From: Phytophthora hibernalis
Taxonomy: Eukaryota; Oomycota; Peronosporomycetes; Peronosporales; Peronosporaceae
Assembly (NCBI GenBank): GCA_012656075.1
Contig: JAAKBF010000333.1
Span: 39,514-103,513 of the forward strand
DNA length: 64,000 nucleotides
Direction: 5' to 3'
Shown: piece after piece, positions 44,625 through 55,626 of the stretch
How the letters are laid out: each line of letters starts with the position of its first letter
How positions within the stretch are numbered: position 1 is the first letter of the stretch
The notes under the pieces: generated by a model
Told to the model about the DNA's origin: nothing
What the model saw: only the letters and a program-made list of their open reading frames with translations
Database searches by the model: none
Program-made: the position numbers and the translations under genes

Positions 44625-45675
44625 ATGACGTACTCAAAGGACCTACGCTGGCGCGCAGTCGTGCTGTTTTTCGTCTACAACATCGAGATGTTGCAGATTG
44701 CACATGTCCTCGGTGCATCGGTACGCTCCATCAAGCGTTGGAATCGCTTTGTTCAAAAGTTCGGCATGGTAACCGGCGCCCAACGCGAGAAGCGGGCATC
44801 GCGCTGGCCAGCATCGGTCTGTGCGTTCGTGATCAAGTACGTGGAGGACCACCCGTGCTTTTATCTCGAAGAGCTCCAAGATACACTTCGTAACAAGTTT
44901 GGAAATATCAAGACGTCAACATCTACCATTTGCAGAGCCCTTCGGTTTGATATGGGGTTGTCCAGGAAAGTGCTGACGCGGCGTGCGCGGGAGGCTAAAG
45001 CAGATCAGGTTCAAGACTATATCGACAAGCTGAAGCCTTTCTACTCCATGCCCGAGCAAATGATTTTCTTAGACGAAACCGCCAAGGATAGTAGAGATGG
45101 TGTGCGTCGATACGCATGGTCGAAGCGAAACACGCCTGCAATCGTCACGCTTCCTTTTGTACGCGGTGAGCGGGTCTCCGTTCTGGCGGCGATGTCAACG
45201 GACGGTTTTTTATCGTGGGGTGCACAACAGGAACATTTACGCGGCATGTATTTTACCAGACCTTCCACGACAAAATTTTGCCGTTCCTGAATCCGTGGCC
45301 ACTTCCTCGCTCTATCCTTGTACTGGATAATGCAAAAATCCATATGTACAAGGAATTAGAGGAAGCGGTGCACAGTGTTGGTGCTTTAATTTTCTTTCTG
45401 CCACCATATTGCCCCAACTCAATCCGATTGAAGTCGGGTTTTCACTGCTGAAGCGTTGGATCCAAAAGAATGCAAACACGGCGTTCGGATTCGCTCCAGA
45501 GGAGGTATTAGACTTGGCGATGTACGCTTGTACGCGCACGAAAGATGGAACACGTGGTATTTATAAGCATTGCGGGTATGCTCTCGACTCGTTGGCAATA
45601 GATATTAATGTACTCCAACTAATTAATACTACAACTGATGGTCTTCATCCTCCATATTTTGAGCTGGTAGATTAA
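44625..45675 (+). pseudogene. Tc1-like (DD34E) transposase, L2 copy
   Basis: ATG 44625; open through FLDETAKDSRDGVRRYAW to GFLSWGAQQEH at 45215, then in a shifted frame through ILVLDNAKIHMYKELEEAV, and shifted again before PQLNPIEVGFSLLKRW. Six T at the first break (five in L1). Confidence 0.85.
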
Positions 45676-46527
45676 CAGGTATGTCGGAGTTGTGTGGGCG
45701 CCTAAGATCGCAGTCAGGTAAACCGAGAATGTCTCGGAGATCATCTAGCGAGACCGAAATATTTACCTCACTTTCGTTGATGAGTATTCTCACGGTTCTA
45801 AACCGACGATCCAGACGTCGATGCTCTGCTTGCTGCTCGTGCGCCATCTCACAGCGAGCTTCGTCAACACTGCAGAGTTGTCGATATGTTGCATGCTCCG
45901 GGATTGTAGGCTGGGTTCCATCTGGCTCACGCGCATGTTGTGTTGCAAAGTAGCGTAGAGCCAAACTGTTCGGCGCTAGCGGAGATTGGTTAGTATCAGC
46001 TAAGTGCTGTACAATCCGAGTCGATGCTTCATTAACCCGTGCAACTGTTGCCCGTCGAATTGAGTTGTGGATCTATCAATAATGCAAAAGCTAACATTAG
46101 TATAAATCCACAGCTCCGATAAATATGACAGCAGTACCTTCACAGCGTACACGAAAACCATTAGACTGAAATCTGCCAGCGAGACGTTTCTACGCTGAGC
46201 ATTCCGCCAGGATTGCATAACTTGGGCAGCGAATGATTCAGCAGTGAGCTTGATGAACTCCCTTTGTTTCGTGTTGGTACCTGGTTTGAGGTAAATATCC
46301 TTCTCGGACCACGAAATTCCTTCTTGAGCACTTACGATCGCGTCCACTTTTGCATGTAAGACGGCGTAGCCTTCTGTAGATTGCAAACTCACTGAATGTG
46401 GCTGCTTGTGGACTGCTCGGACGTCATGTAATGCCTCGCCCAATTTGATGGTCAGCGTTACTTTGACCTCTTCGTCCCCAAAAATGTGTTGCACTGTGTT
46501 GGCGCGTGAGGTAGATTCGCTCTCCAT
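45629..46527 (-). CDS. X1: unknown spliced gene, L2 copy
   Basis: Exon 46527-46138 and exon 46072-45629 joined by a 65-bp GT-AG intron, about 277 residues. No difference that breaks the frame. Same 47-bp convergent overlap with the transposase. Confidence 0.6.
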
Positions 46528-47449
46528 CAGGTATAATCCCGAGTGGATCTACAATGGTCTTCACTCGCTCAAGTATCATAAGATCAAATCGACAAATTTA
46601 TGTTTAGCTCAATCTCATTCCAGATTTATTTTTCAACTTACCGTTGGTAGTCCGCTTTGCAACCTCGCGTCTTGTTCACGTGGGCGTCTATGTTGAGGAG
46701 GCTAATGTCGAGCTACTGTGCCAGCCAGTAGGAGGTCAGCACGTTGGTCATCTGAGGCTAGTGCTTCTCGTTCTTGTTCATGTCATCTCAGCGCATTTAG
46801 TCCACGCCCACCTATTAATACAAGATGTGTGCGAAGTAGGTGTACGTTAGTACATCGGTTATTAAAGTGTAAACAATACAGTACAGGCTTCACTCACCTG
46901 AGCAGCGCCTCTCCGTCGACATTGGGTAAGAACCTGCCAGTCTTCCTCCCTGCAATTTGGTTGGCCTGGATCCCCACTCGCTTCATTTCGTGGTGCACTT
47001 GGCCAATCTTCGAGTCCGATCGGCCCAACTGCTAGTTCAGGGTTCACGGGCTGGTTGATGTGACACGGCACCTCGAGCTTGTTAACGAAGAAGTCGGTCG
47101 GGTGGTTATAGTAGAGAATGAGCGACTCACTGAGTGGCTTCTAAGCGCGACGACGGCGACATGCCCCTGCAGGGACGCAAACAGCATCTTCCCGTCCTTC
47201 TACGAGTTGTCCACGAAGTCGAGTATCCCCTGGTGATGGAGGCGAGTCGGCCGATCGAACGGCGGTTCTAAGGAACGCGGCGTCTGCGTGAGGGAGCAGA
47301 CTAACTGGCCCCACGCGTGTACGAAACCCAGTTGTTGAAATCACCAATCAAAATTCTTCACGATTTGTACGTAATCATGCACGAGTTAGTGCAGGGGTGA
47401 GGTGGAATTAGTGCACTAAAAGGCAAGACAAAGTCCATGCAAAGTACAA
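46528..47449 (-). other. degenerate 5' region of X1, L2 copy
   Basis: Copy of 11291-12220, with the same possible exons. An 11-bp stretch near 11310 (TCTACTATCTAC in L1) is shorter here. Confidence 0.3.
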
Positions 47450-47451
47450 TA

Positions 47452-47655
47452 CACTCCGGGCCAAAAGTATACGAACACCCCTACTTTTGCTAATAACTCA
47501 GCCTCTAGATGGAGTTGAGAAGTGTGCTTCAGACATGTTGTGTAGAACACGGTAATCATCAGTCGTTATGGGCTAATACTCACATACAAAAACCGTTTTG
47601 GCAGGTGGCCAAAATATACGAACGCTGTACTAATTGAAACTGGCTCAAAATGATA
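47452..47655 (+). repeat. Tc1/mariner-type terminal fragment, L2
   Basis: CACTCCGGGCCAAAAGTATA after TA at 47450-47451. Truncated by the pogo fragment. Confidence 0.6.
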
Positions 47656-48647
47656 TTTGTTTTTATAATATGGTGTTTAGGCATGGGTTTTCAACGCAGC
47701 CACAACATTCGAAGAAAAACGAAGCTGTACTACAGCAGACGCATTTAGAATTTGCAATCAAGTTTTGGAGCGAATACAGCCATTTTCCGGATAGTGCTAT
47801 CTACAACGTCGACGAAACGGCCATTTATTTCGACACTCCACCCCACAAAATATGGGCCCTCAAGGGGAGGCGTGGATCAGCAAAAGTCAAGCATATGCAG
47901 AAGAATTCCGGAAGACTCACAGCTGTGCTCACCATTCGGGCTGACGGTACGTTCATTTATTTTACATTTAATTTACTGTATACTGAAACTAAGTAACGTT
48001 ATTTGATTTAGGAAAAAACTGCCAATACTCTTCATTCTGCGAGGAATACCTGGCGGCACTGTGGAGACAAATGAGTTGCCAACATATCCAGATGGACATG
48101 TTTATACAGTCCAAGAACATGGCTGGATGGACGCAACTGTTTGGGAGTTTTATATTGAAAGTTTGCTTAAATTTGAAATAGATTCTCCCTCTGTCCTCCT
48201 TCTCGATAACTTCGATTCCCATGTATCGGAAGGAGGACAGAATGTGGTAGCGGAGGCTACCTCAGCACTAGTGTGCCCTGTTCCGCCAAACAGCACGTCT
48301 GTCTGTCAGCCTCTTGATGTTGGAGTTATGGGTCCACTCAAGAAGAAGCTGACAGGCGTATGGCTATCAGAAAATATTAATGGTACACGCACCGCGCAGC
48401 AAAAGAGACTTGGCGCGATCAAGCGCACCATTACAGCATGGGAAGGCATCACAGAGCACTGTGTTGTGCGTAGCTTTGAAAAGGCAATTCCAAGATATCC
48501 TGAAGTCCAAGTATAGGATAAAAAATGTTTTTTCACCAATCACAAATAGCGAATCACTGATGGGTACGGATTTTTGTCGAGATGCCCCGTTTACTTTTGT
48601 ATGGCGGATACAGTTCAGTGGGGTACGGATTTCACCGTCGTTGTCTG
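47656..48647 (+). mobile_element. 5'-truncated pogo element with intact C-terminal exons, L2
   Basis: Exon 3 (47681-47946) and exon 4 (48012-48516) are joined by a 65-bp GT-AG intron without a frame break. The transposase core is therefore whole here, ending in TEHCVVRSFEKAIPRYPEV. The three aspartate motifs are present. The N-terminal DNA-binding exons are absent. TA and the outer terminal repeat follow (to 48666). Confidence 0.85.
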
Positions 48648-48666
48648 TACTACACAGGTTATACGG

Positions 48667-48942
48667 TATCCTTATGGCCAGTACCTACTGTAACGGGGTT
48701 TAAAATGTGTCAAGGTATCACTATAGATGAACCCAGTCGATAAAGACCATTGCTAATATCTACAACACAGGATATAATGCACGGCTGCTAATAAACGCGC
48801 CGCAGGAGCGGCTGCGGAAACAGCAACGTGAGGAGCAGGGAGCGGCGTGTGCGCGGACATCGACCCGAAGCCTTTTAGTATGCAATATTTGGCGCTGAAC
48901 AAGTATGATAGTGGATGCTTTTCATTAACAAATGTATTGAAA
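48667..48942. other. flank F, truncated at an unrelated TIR element
   Basis: Matches 13439-13714, then ends at GTATTGAAAAA where the 1.8-kb element starts. The rest of F is absent on the far side. Confidence 0.5.
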
Positions 48943-49049
48943 AAGGGAAAATTCCAAAGGGGACTGGAATCGAAATACATTTTCGAAGAGGGACTCGACA
49001 ATTACGCTGTCTATAAAAGCTAGCTTTTACTAAGCCTATTCAATCTGCC

Positions 49050-49960
49050 GTGGATCCCCGACCGTTGCTGACATTGCTGGCGCTACTGAGCGTGCCCCGG
49101 TCGTGTACGTGTACGGTTGGTGTTCTCGGGCGTGCCCATCTCGATGCCAGACATGATGTACACGGTGCCGAACCGGTCCCTCAACTACGAAATCACCAAG
49201 GGTGTACGGCGACCGCCACGACTGCTACCGCCGACGGCTGCAACCGTTCGGCGACATGATGCTGGCAGAGCTGGTGCAAAAGTACAAGAAGGCGTGCGAG
49301 AAGCGCGACAAGTCGTTCTCGTCGGACACGTTGGAGCAGATGCGCATGACATCGAGGCCGTTTTTCGCTAGTGGAATATCCCGCGCGCCGTCAAGTACCG
49401 TGAGATCAAGAAGATAACGGGTCTCAAGGGCACGGACGTGGTCGTTCAGGACAGCGTGTACGGCAACATCAACGACCAGTTACACATGATCTTGATCTTC
49501 ACGCGTAACTCGGCCAACGACGAGAACAAGCTGTATGGTGAGTTCCGGATGAACGCGCATGGTGAAGATGTGGCTGCACCCGATCTTTGTCAACGATAAG
49601 ATGTACCCGAAGGACTGCTGTACCAAGTCCTGCCGGTGTCTAGGACACGACTACTGGGAAAGATCGTGTTCACCACGGCGAACGCAGAGAAACAAGACTA
49701 CGCCGTCATAATCGAAGTGTATACTTCTCCTAATTCTTCTTTGTGTATGTCAAGTTCGGCCAGTACACGATGCCTTGTTGTGACCATCTGCGATGCCGCA
49801 TTTGCCGCACTTGTAAAGCTTACGGATCCGTGTAGACTCACCACATTCACCACGCGAACGAATTCTCCGTTTACGGGGCCGTCCAGCCTGCCGTTGATAA
49901 AGTGCAGGTGTCAAGGTTTCATCTGCTCTTTTTCCGAGTCGTCCGGGAGCGCAATGGGAC
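49050..49960 (+). other. unidentified GC-rich coding-like sequence inside the TIR element
   Basis: Serial plus-strand frames with host-like GC-ending codons: MPDMMYTVPNRSLNYEITKG, GDMMLAELVQKYKKACEKRD, REIKKITGLKGTDVVVQDSV and NINDQLHMILIFTRNSANDE. They are split by one-base shifts and a stop. I recognise no family. It occurs once in the window and has no transposase features, so it may be a captured gene fragment. Confidence 0.35.
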
Positions 49961-50129
49961 GCTGATTCTTCGCATCGACACCTCGATCAGAAAACAAGTT
50001 CCAGTGTGAGCTTAAGCAGATGCCGCTGTACTCTGTTTCGTTCATCACGGACGAAGTTGCATACACCAGTCGATTGGGTCACGGGACAAGCCAAGAGAGG
50101 AGAAATTATATCCGCCATCATGCTCATGT

Positions 50130-50290
50130 GTGTCTTGGTTACAGCAAGGGGTCACGTGTCGCCACCTCTTGGCTGTCAAAATGCAGACGAACGGAGGTCT
50201 GGAGGATGTGTTTCAATTGTTTTCAAGCTGCTACACCGTTGCTCAGACGATGCAGCTAGTTGATGAGCAGAGGTTTCGCAGTCGACGTGC
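50130..50290 (+). pseudogene. possible MULE SWIM-finger fragment on the opposite strand
   Basis: The plus-strand frame GVTCRHLLAVKMQTNGGLED followed by VFQLFSSCYTVAQTMQLVD resembles the CxH half of a SWIM finger and the sequence after it in oomycete MULE transposases. It lies on the opposite strand to the adjacent transposase fragment, implying a local inversion. Confidence 0.35.
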
Positions 50291-50636
50291 AGTTGATATG
50301 CTTGAGATTGGGTGTTGTTCGACCAGAGGCTGTCCATGTTTTGCCTTGACAGAGACGAAGATGCGCCTCGGTCATCATGATTTTGGTGTACGCACGGCAG
50401 TAGCCGTAAGGCAGTAGCTTCCTCGGCTTTAGCCGCAACGAGTTTGCCTGCTCGCTTTCAACAAAGTTGGTAGTTCTCCATCCATAGGGTTGGGTCTTGT
50501 AGTATGGATGCAGAGCCCACTTCTTCAGCTCCACCGCGTTCAAATATTCCCCGGCAGGGACATTTGCATCACTCAAATCTTGTATGGCTGCTTTGTACTC
50601 GGCTGGCGTATTTGCAGCTTGCGCGCGCCAAACCAT
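50256..50636 (-). pseudogene. MULE transposase C-terminal fragment
   Basis: 126 codons with NTPAEYKAAIQDLSDANVPA, LKKWALHPYYKTQPYGWRTT and NFVESEQANSLRLKPRKL. This is the WALxPYY...GWRTTNxVESEQxN pattern found before the SWIM finger in MULE transposases. The catalytic core is missing. Confidence 0.65.
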
Positions 50637-50769
50637 TACACAGCAAGCTTCACTTTTCGTCAGCTCGCATATTTCCTGTGTAGTAAAAGCTAGCTTTTAT
50701 AGACAGCGTAATTATCGAGTCCCTCTTTGAAAATGTATTTCGATTCGAGTCCCCCTTTGGAATTTTCCC

Positions 50770-51231
50770 TAGTATATATATATCGATAGTAATAAATCAG
50801 GTACTGCATGTACCGGTACAACGTACCGACATTATATGTGTTGGCCTCGATTTTGTTTGCCAAGAACGCGCTGTATTTCTATTAATTTCCTTGGCAATGA
50901 ATGATGGAAATCTCAGAGGTATATGTTCACTGTGCGTTGACACAAGTTTCGATGGGGTCTCAACTTCACATACGGTATAGTAATAACACATGTGCGGCGC
51001 GCTGCCGTCGATCAAGTTGATCCAAGTGGTTTGTGTCGCGCAGCGCGACATACACTAATAAAGCCGTTCGGGCCGCCAATTAAACGGACGGTTCTCCAGC
51101 AGTAAAGTACCGGTAATCAGATGCAGGCACATCTCAAGAGCCCAGTCTGGCTCTGTTGTGCTGTGAGTCGGGAATGGTCTGCGTCCTCCTCACACCTCAT
51201 TTTGCGCCTTAAACACCCAGTACCCTCCGAG
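50770..51231. other. spacer upstream of the small secreted-protein gene
   Basis: Unique sequence with a short TA run (50772-50784). No gene recognised. The stretch before 51232 (CTCACACCTCATTTTGCGCC) contains a CTCATTTTG pyrimidine motif that could be an oomycete initiator. Confidence 0.3.
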
Positions 51232-51477
51232 ATGAACCCCACCAAGTTTCTCACGCCACTACTGGCCATGCAGCTGGCTGTTGCCTTCGTCGCAGCAACC
51301 TCCGATGCAAACCCTGCCTCGGTAGATAGCCCGATTTATTACGGCCGTCCCAACAACGGGGGCTATCCCTACACCACTCCTTCGCCAACGAAGCCCCGCG
51401 AAAATGAGACCGAGACGCCCACCCCCGCGAATGGCCCGATTTATTACGGCCGTCCCAACAACGGCGGTTATCCCTGA
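51232..51477 (+). CDS. small secreted protein with two PIYYGRPNNGGYP repeats
   Basis: 81 codons from ATG in MNPTKFLTPLLAMQLAVAFV. The N-terminus is a typical signal peptide: a Lys, a hydrophobic core, and a likely cleavage near ATSDA. The mature part of about 60 residues is Pro/Asn/Gly/Tyr-rich. It contains two copies of PIYYGRPNNGGYP separated by a Pro/Thr/Glu linker (TPSPTKPRENETETPTP), and the second copy forms the C-terminus. No cysteines and no RxLR motif. An in-frame upstream start at 51121 would mask the signal peptide and is less likely. It is intact, occurs once in the window, and lies 350 bp upstream of CRN-2 on the same strand. A secreted effector or surface protein is possible; the family is not recognised. 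Confidence 0.7.
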   Translation: MNPTKFLTPLLAMQLAVAFVAATSDANPASVDSPIYYGRPNNGGYPYTTPSPTKPRENETETPTPANGPIYYGRPNNGGYP

Positions 51478-51739
51478 GTAGTAATATTCAGCAGGTTACG
51501 CAGTGGTTTTTTCCTTAGCTTTATTTACATAGAGAATAGGTTTAACCGTTTCTAACGCGATGGGGTTTCAAGGACGCAACCTCTCGACCAGCTGATAGCT
51601 CGAGGAGGCACCCAACGCTTCAGGAGTATTCGTAGACAGGTTTAACCGTTTCTAATCCCCAAATGTTGTGCTGAAGCGTCCGTACCTCTCACCATTGGTT
51701 GGAATCACGTGAGGTAGGGCTACATCTATGTGACAGCGC
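51478..51739. repeat. spacer with two direct copies of an 18-bp motif
   Basis: AGGTTTAACCGTTTCTAA occurs at about 51538 and again at about 51638, 100 bp apart. No gene recognised. Confidence 0.5.
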
Positions 51740-51830
51740 TTCATCACGCTTTCATTTCCCGCTTAAGTACGACACCAAAATTCTCCCCCTCCCTTTTCTC
51801 TTATTCGAGAATCTGCCGCCTCGAATAAAG
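51740..51830 (+). promoter_or_regulatory. native 5' region of CRN-2
   Basis: CCGCTTAAGTACGACACCAA, then CTCCCCCTCCCTTTTCTCTTA, CGAGAATCTGCCGCCTCGAA, then ATG. It is recognisably related to the other CRN 5' modules (CTTAAGTACGA, pyrimidine tract, GAATC-GC) but clearly diverged, so it is probably CRN-2's own promoter. Confidence 0.5.
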
Positions 51831-53573
51831 ATGGTGACGCTCGTGTGCTCGATCGTTGGTGAGGAGGGAAGCGCGTTTCCTGTGGACATCGATGCGAGTC
51901 AGTTGGTGGGCCACTTGAAGGAGGCGATCAAGGAGAAGAAGAAGAACAGGATTCAGTGTGACCCTGACGAGCTGCAGCTCTTCCTGGCGAAGACGACAGC
52001 CGGCGCGTGGCTGCAAGATGTCGACCCTAGTGTGCTCGAGCTGGAGGAAGGGAGGATCCATCCTGACGTCCAGACGCTGATCAAGGGAGAGATGAGGGCG
52101 ACGTGGACAATTGGTGACGTGCTGAAAGAAAACAAAATGACCACCCCACAGTCGAGACAAGTTCACGTGCTGGTGGTGGTTCCGAAGAGGAGTCCAAATG
52201 ACCTGTTTGTTGAGAACGATTCGATATCGGCGTTTCGAGAAACTGCCGCAAGCATTCACCGAGTGCAGGTTCAAATGCAAGTGCTGCTTGAGCAAAATAA
52301 GGCTAATTTGACACACAAACCAAATTCCTTCTCCGATGGGGCATTGGGTCAAATGGAGTCTGGAAGATTGAAAACGGATGGCATGATCATCGATGCTGCA
52401 CCAACAGAGAACGAAGAAGCATTTTGGCCAGAGGCAATTCAGATTCAAGCGGATGCTATTCAGAGTGAGGCTGCTTTTGACGCGTTTATTACTCCTTTTT
52501 CAGCGACGTATTAAGCCGTTGTGGTATGGTATTCGTCAATAGCGAGAGATATCCATGGTTGTCTCAGTCTCCGCTTGTTACCAAGAATACAGATCTCAAA
52601 CCGGATGGATTTGCGACCCACCGTGGAATGTTTCGTGCCAAACCGGTACCGGACGATGGAGTGCAACGCCAGAATGGATTTCGATTTGGAGTAGCAGTGG
52701 AAGAATTGTTCGACTGCCTCATTTTGTTCGAAAGCAAGCTCACTATAACGGATGCTTCGTTTGGCCAAGTGGTACGATATCTGCAGTATCTTTGCCCCAA
52801 GGAGCTAGCAAGCGCTATTCTATTCGACCGCCGCTCCTTTTGGTTGATCAAAAGCCACAGGTCTGTTGTTACCAAAGTTCGAAGAGCGAAGTGGGTCGAT
52901 AAGGGCTCGAAAACATTGTTCCAGAGCTTTATTACTGACAACATATCTCCATGGGTGGCGCACTTAACCAATGCCTGCACTTCATTGGGTGTTGGTGTGG
53001 TGGAGGGCGATGCATTTCTCGGCCGTGGCGCTCATGGACGCGTTTTTAAGGTAACTGGGCCAGGTCAGAAGGTTTTCGCGCTGAAAATCGTGGAGGAATG
53101 CTCCGTTGGACGTCTTTATCAAGAGAAGAAGGCCTTGATGAAAGCCCAGCCCACAGGATTGACGATTACTCCTGTGCGAGATGTCATCGAAAGCACTGAT
53201 GGTAGCGCGGCCTTATTGCTGTCTCCTGTTGGGAAACCTCTGCCTCGACCAACGACACTAGAGGGAGTACGGAACCTCTTTGGATTGTTATGGCAGCTCC
53301 ACGCGAATAGCCTGGTCCATGGAGATCCTCGCGTGCCGAATGTGATCCTCATTGGGGATACGCCCCTCTGGATTGATCTCGTGGAAGTGATGGAGGCTAC
53401 TCCCACTTTGAAAAAATGATGCTGATATTCTCGCACGGTCCATCCTAGGTGTCTCTCGGGCCTTTGAGCTGGACCCGGCAACGAAACAATTGATCGATAA
53501 CTATGGCGAAAGCGCTACGCCAGAGAATCTTGATCGTCTGGCCGAAGCAGTAAGCTTGGTATTCCCAAATTAG
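51831..53573 (+). pseudogene. CRN-2: Crinkler effector with protein kinase domain, best copy
   Basis: The header frame is intact from ATG 51831: MVTLVCSIVGEEGSAFPVDI, LQLFLAKTTAGAWLQDVD, a DI-like region, and RQVHVLVVVPKRSPND. It runs for 227 codons to 52514. The kinase frame 52526-53419 has the glycine loop LGRGAHGRVFKV (residues 165-176), K187, catalytic LVHGDPRVPN (D277, N282) and LWIDLVE in the place of the DFG segment. The C-lobe end (SHFEKNDADILARSILGVSR to 53573) is in another frame. Two to three one-base breaks, one in CCTTTTTCAG (about 52497) and others near 53385-53410, are shared with loop 1 or nearly so. It belongs with the CRN8-like kinase effectors, which act in the host nucleus. 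Confidence 0.85.
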
Positions 53574-54276
53574 CTGCAAATCCGATTCAATGGTTTTCAT
53601 TCGCACGGCAATGGGTGCAGCTCATTGACCGAATGGGGCGTCGCCGCTGTGCACACGTTTGATCTATGAGCACTTTGCTGGGTTGTTGGCAGCAGCCAGT
53701 TATTCTGCTGTGCTTCTTCCGCGATCTGATAAACTTCGCGCGATAGCACATCTCTGTTTCAGCCAGCACACACAAAAGTTAGTCATACACCGCCAAATTA
53801 CAATCAGAACGCGTCTACGTACGGGTGGCGTCTGTCAATGGCTGTGATCGACTGCACTCCATCTTGGTCAGCAACAGCAAGCAGTCCGTAGGCAGCCATC
53901 GCCCTCAGAAAAACCGACAGCTTCTTGAACGAGCTATGCTTAATGTTCAGCGACACCCCGACACGCAGCAACACATTCGCTTGGAACGAACTCGACAATG
54001 GGTTTCCCGACCGCCTCACTCGTCCGGAAGTTCTAAATCTACTGCTTTCCAAGTGCATGCGCTACCACCGAATCGAGCGTATGCCGCGAAGTTCCATGGG
54101 GGCAACTTGCGCCCGATCTCGATTCACGCCGGCAAGCTGATCCAGATTCATTGGTTAATGATGTGTTGGAATACTTTAGCACCATGACGTATGGCACGAA
54201 TGTCAAGGCCAAGAAGAAAAAGAATCGCAAACATGTGTACGAAAGAGTATTGAACAAGTGTAGTGGTGAAGTCTAA
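53574..54276 (+). pseudogene. unrecognised coding remnant after CRN-2, loop 2
   Basis: Direct copy of 16576-17276, with a single substitution region (GCTGTGATCG for GCTGAAATCG) that joins the frame from MASVNGCDRLHSILVSNSKQ. Family unknown. Confidence 0.3.
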
Positions 54277-54329
54277 ACAGATTGGAGACGTTCTAGGAAC
54301 ATCTTCTATCAGCGGTGACGCGGAGGACG

Positions 54330-55410
54330 TTCCCGATTTGCGTTTCTTTTTCTTCTTGTTGCTAGTCGTGGTGGTCTCGCTGCTGGTGGTGAAAGTCGTG
54401 GTCGAGGTTGTAGAACTTTGCTCCGACTTGGACTTGGACTCAGTCGAGGACTGTTTCTTCTTGGTTGTTTTCTTGCACTGCTTGTTTTACCGAGAGCGAT
54501 GTGGTACACAACGAGCGCCAGAATGCATGAAATATAGTGAACGACAGATGCGCTCAGTACAAGCCGTAGGTCGCCTGCACCACGGCACAAATTTGAAAAG
54601 TCATTGGCACGAGAGCGTGCATGGCCAATTCCACCTTGCTTTCTACCAGGAAGTCCTTGTACTTGGCAGCCTCCTGAAAATTTCCATTTCCACCTCCGCA
54701 CAGACGGCCCGATCGGATACAGAAAAACCACAAAGGTCTCGAGAGGTCTTGAACCGGTACACATTCGCACGAAACAACACGAAAGGTTGGACACACAGAC
54801 CATCTCCCCAGTCTAGCCCACTACAACACGGCGCGTTGTGCGGTCAGTGTACTCTTCAAGAATGGCTCCTGGGCCGCCGCCGTCTTCAAAGATGCACTTC
54901 GGGCAGTTTTCAGTCGTAATTTTGACGCTGCTACTGGAAGACTTTCAGTATATTGAGCTGCATCTTGCCCCGACGGCCCCAAAGAAAGCCGTCAGAGGCA
55001 GTGGAGTCATGCAGTCAAGCGACAGACTGATAAGGTATGTAAACACGCTCAAAATGGCGACGTAGGAACCCTCCAAGCAGAAGACCGTTCGAGAGCTCTG
55101 ACGGCGGCTTCTGGGAAAATGGATAACCACAGCACTGCAAACAGCGAGCGCTTCAAACGCTGCTGGTCGGAGGTTCCGTCATTACTTCCACTGAATGTAA
55201 AGAAATACAGAACAAAAACCGCAATGCCGCCACCACAAGCAGTCCCAATGAGCTTGAGGACGAGCTTGTAATTTGTCCCAGAACCTGTACAGCTCCGTGG
55301 GTGATGATAATAATCATCCAGCGAGCAGGGCTCGGAAAAATAATGGCACGTGTTCGTGCGCCCATCTGGAAAAAATGTGACAAGGCAGATTGACCATTTG
55401 AAACCATCAC
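54330..55410 (-). pseudogene. multi-pass membrane protein, degenerate, loop 2
   Basis: Same hydrophobic segments and Lys/Ser/Thr tail as 17330-18422. Here the 3' end is the undisturbed version. Frames remain broken in several places. Family unknown. Confidence 0.5.
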
Positions 55411-55626
55411 AATCCGTCGGAGCCCATTAGACTACCATCTCGGTACATCCAATGACCATTCTAAACCATCTCCGAGAGAGCCGGTTGATGTCATCACTTG
55501 ATGTCTGTACGAAGTATGCGCAGCAAATGTGTATATCCGGAAGAACAAATCAAGTGTGTGCGAAGTCAGGTCGGTCGCATTGGAGCAACAGCAGTAACAC
55601 CTGGAGAATGAACTGAAAGACGTGTA

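Larger units (their letters stand above)
39165..48942 (+). repeat. segmental duplicate L2 (direct copy of 3879-13714)
   Basis: It starts at ACACGGGGACTATTTAGCTT, matching 3879, and ends in F at 48942, where the match to 13714 stops. Gene order and orientation are those of L1. One deletion of about 80 bp lies near 39207. The nested transposon is missing; a LINE remnant abuts the left end. Confidence 0.85.
48945..50769. mobile_element. 1.8-kb element with 88-bp terminal inverted repeats and MULE remnants
   Basis: The left repeat (48945-49032, GGGAAAATTCCAAAGG...) and the right repeat (50681-50769) are inverted copies with few differences. Their inner ends contain TATAAAAGCTAGCTTTTA. Long terminal repeats plus a MULE transposase fragment next to the right one point to a Mutator-like element. 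No matching 9-bp target duplication is visible: the left flank is ATTGAAAAA-like and the right flank is TAGTATATA. The site may have been rearranged. Confidence 0.75.

Noticed and set aside
49050..49960. Giant-virus insertion as the source of the GC-rich coding-like sequence
   Set aside because: Considered because oomycete genomes contain such inserts, but I see no viral hallmark domain and the sequence lies inside transposon terminal repeats.
50772..50790. TA-rich run as a 9-bp target duplication of the TIR element
   Set aside because: It does not match the bases left of the element (ATTGAAAAA).
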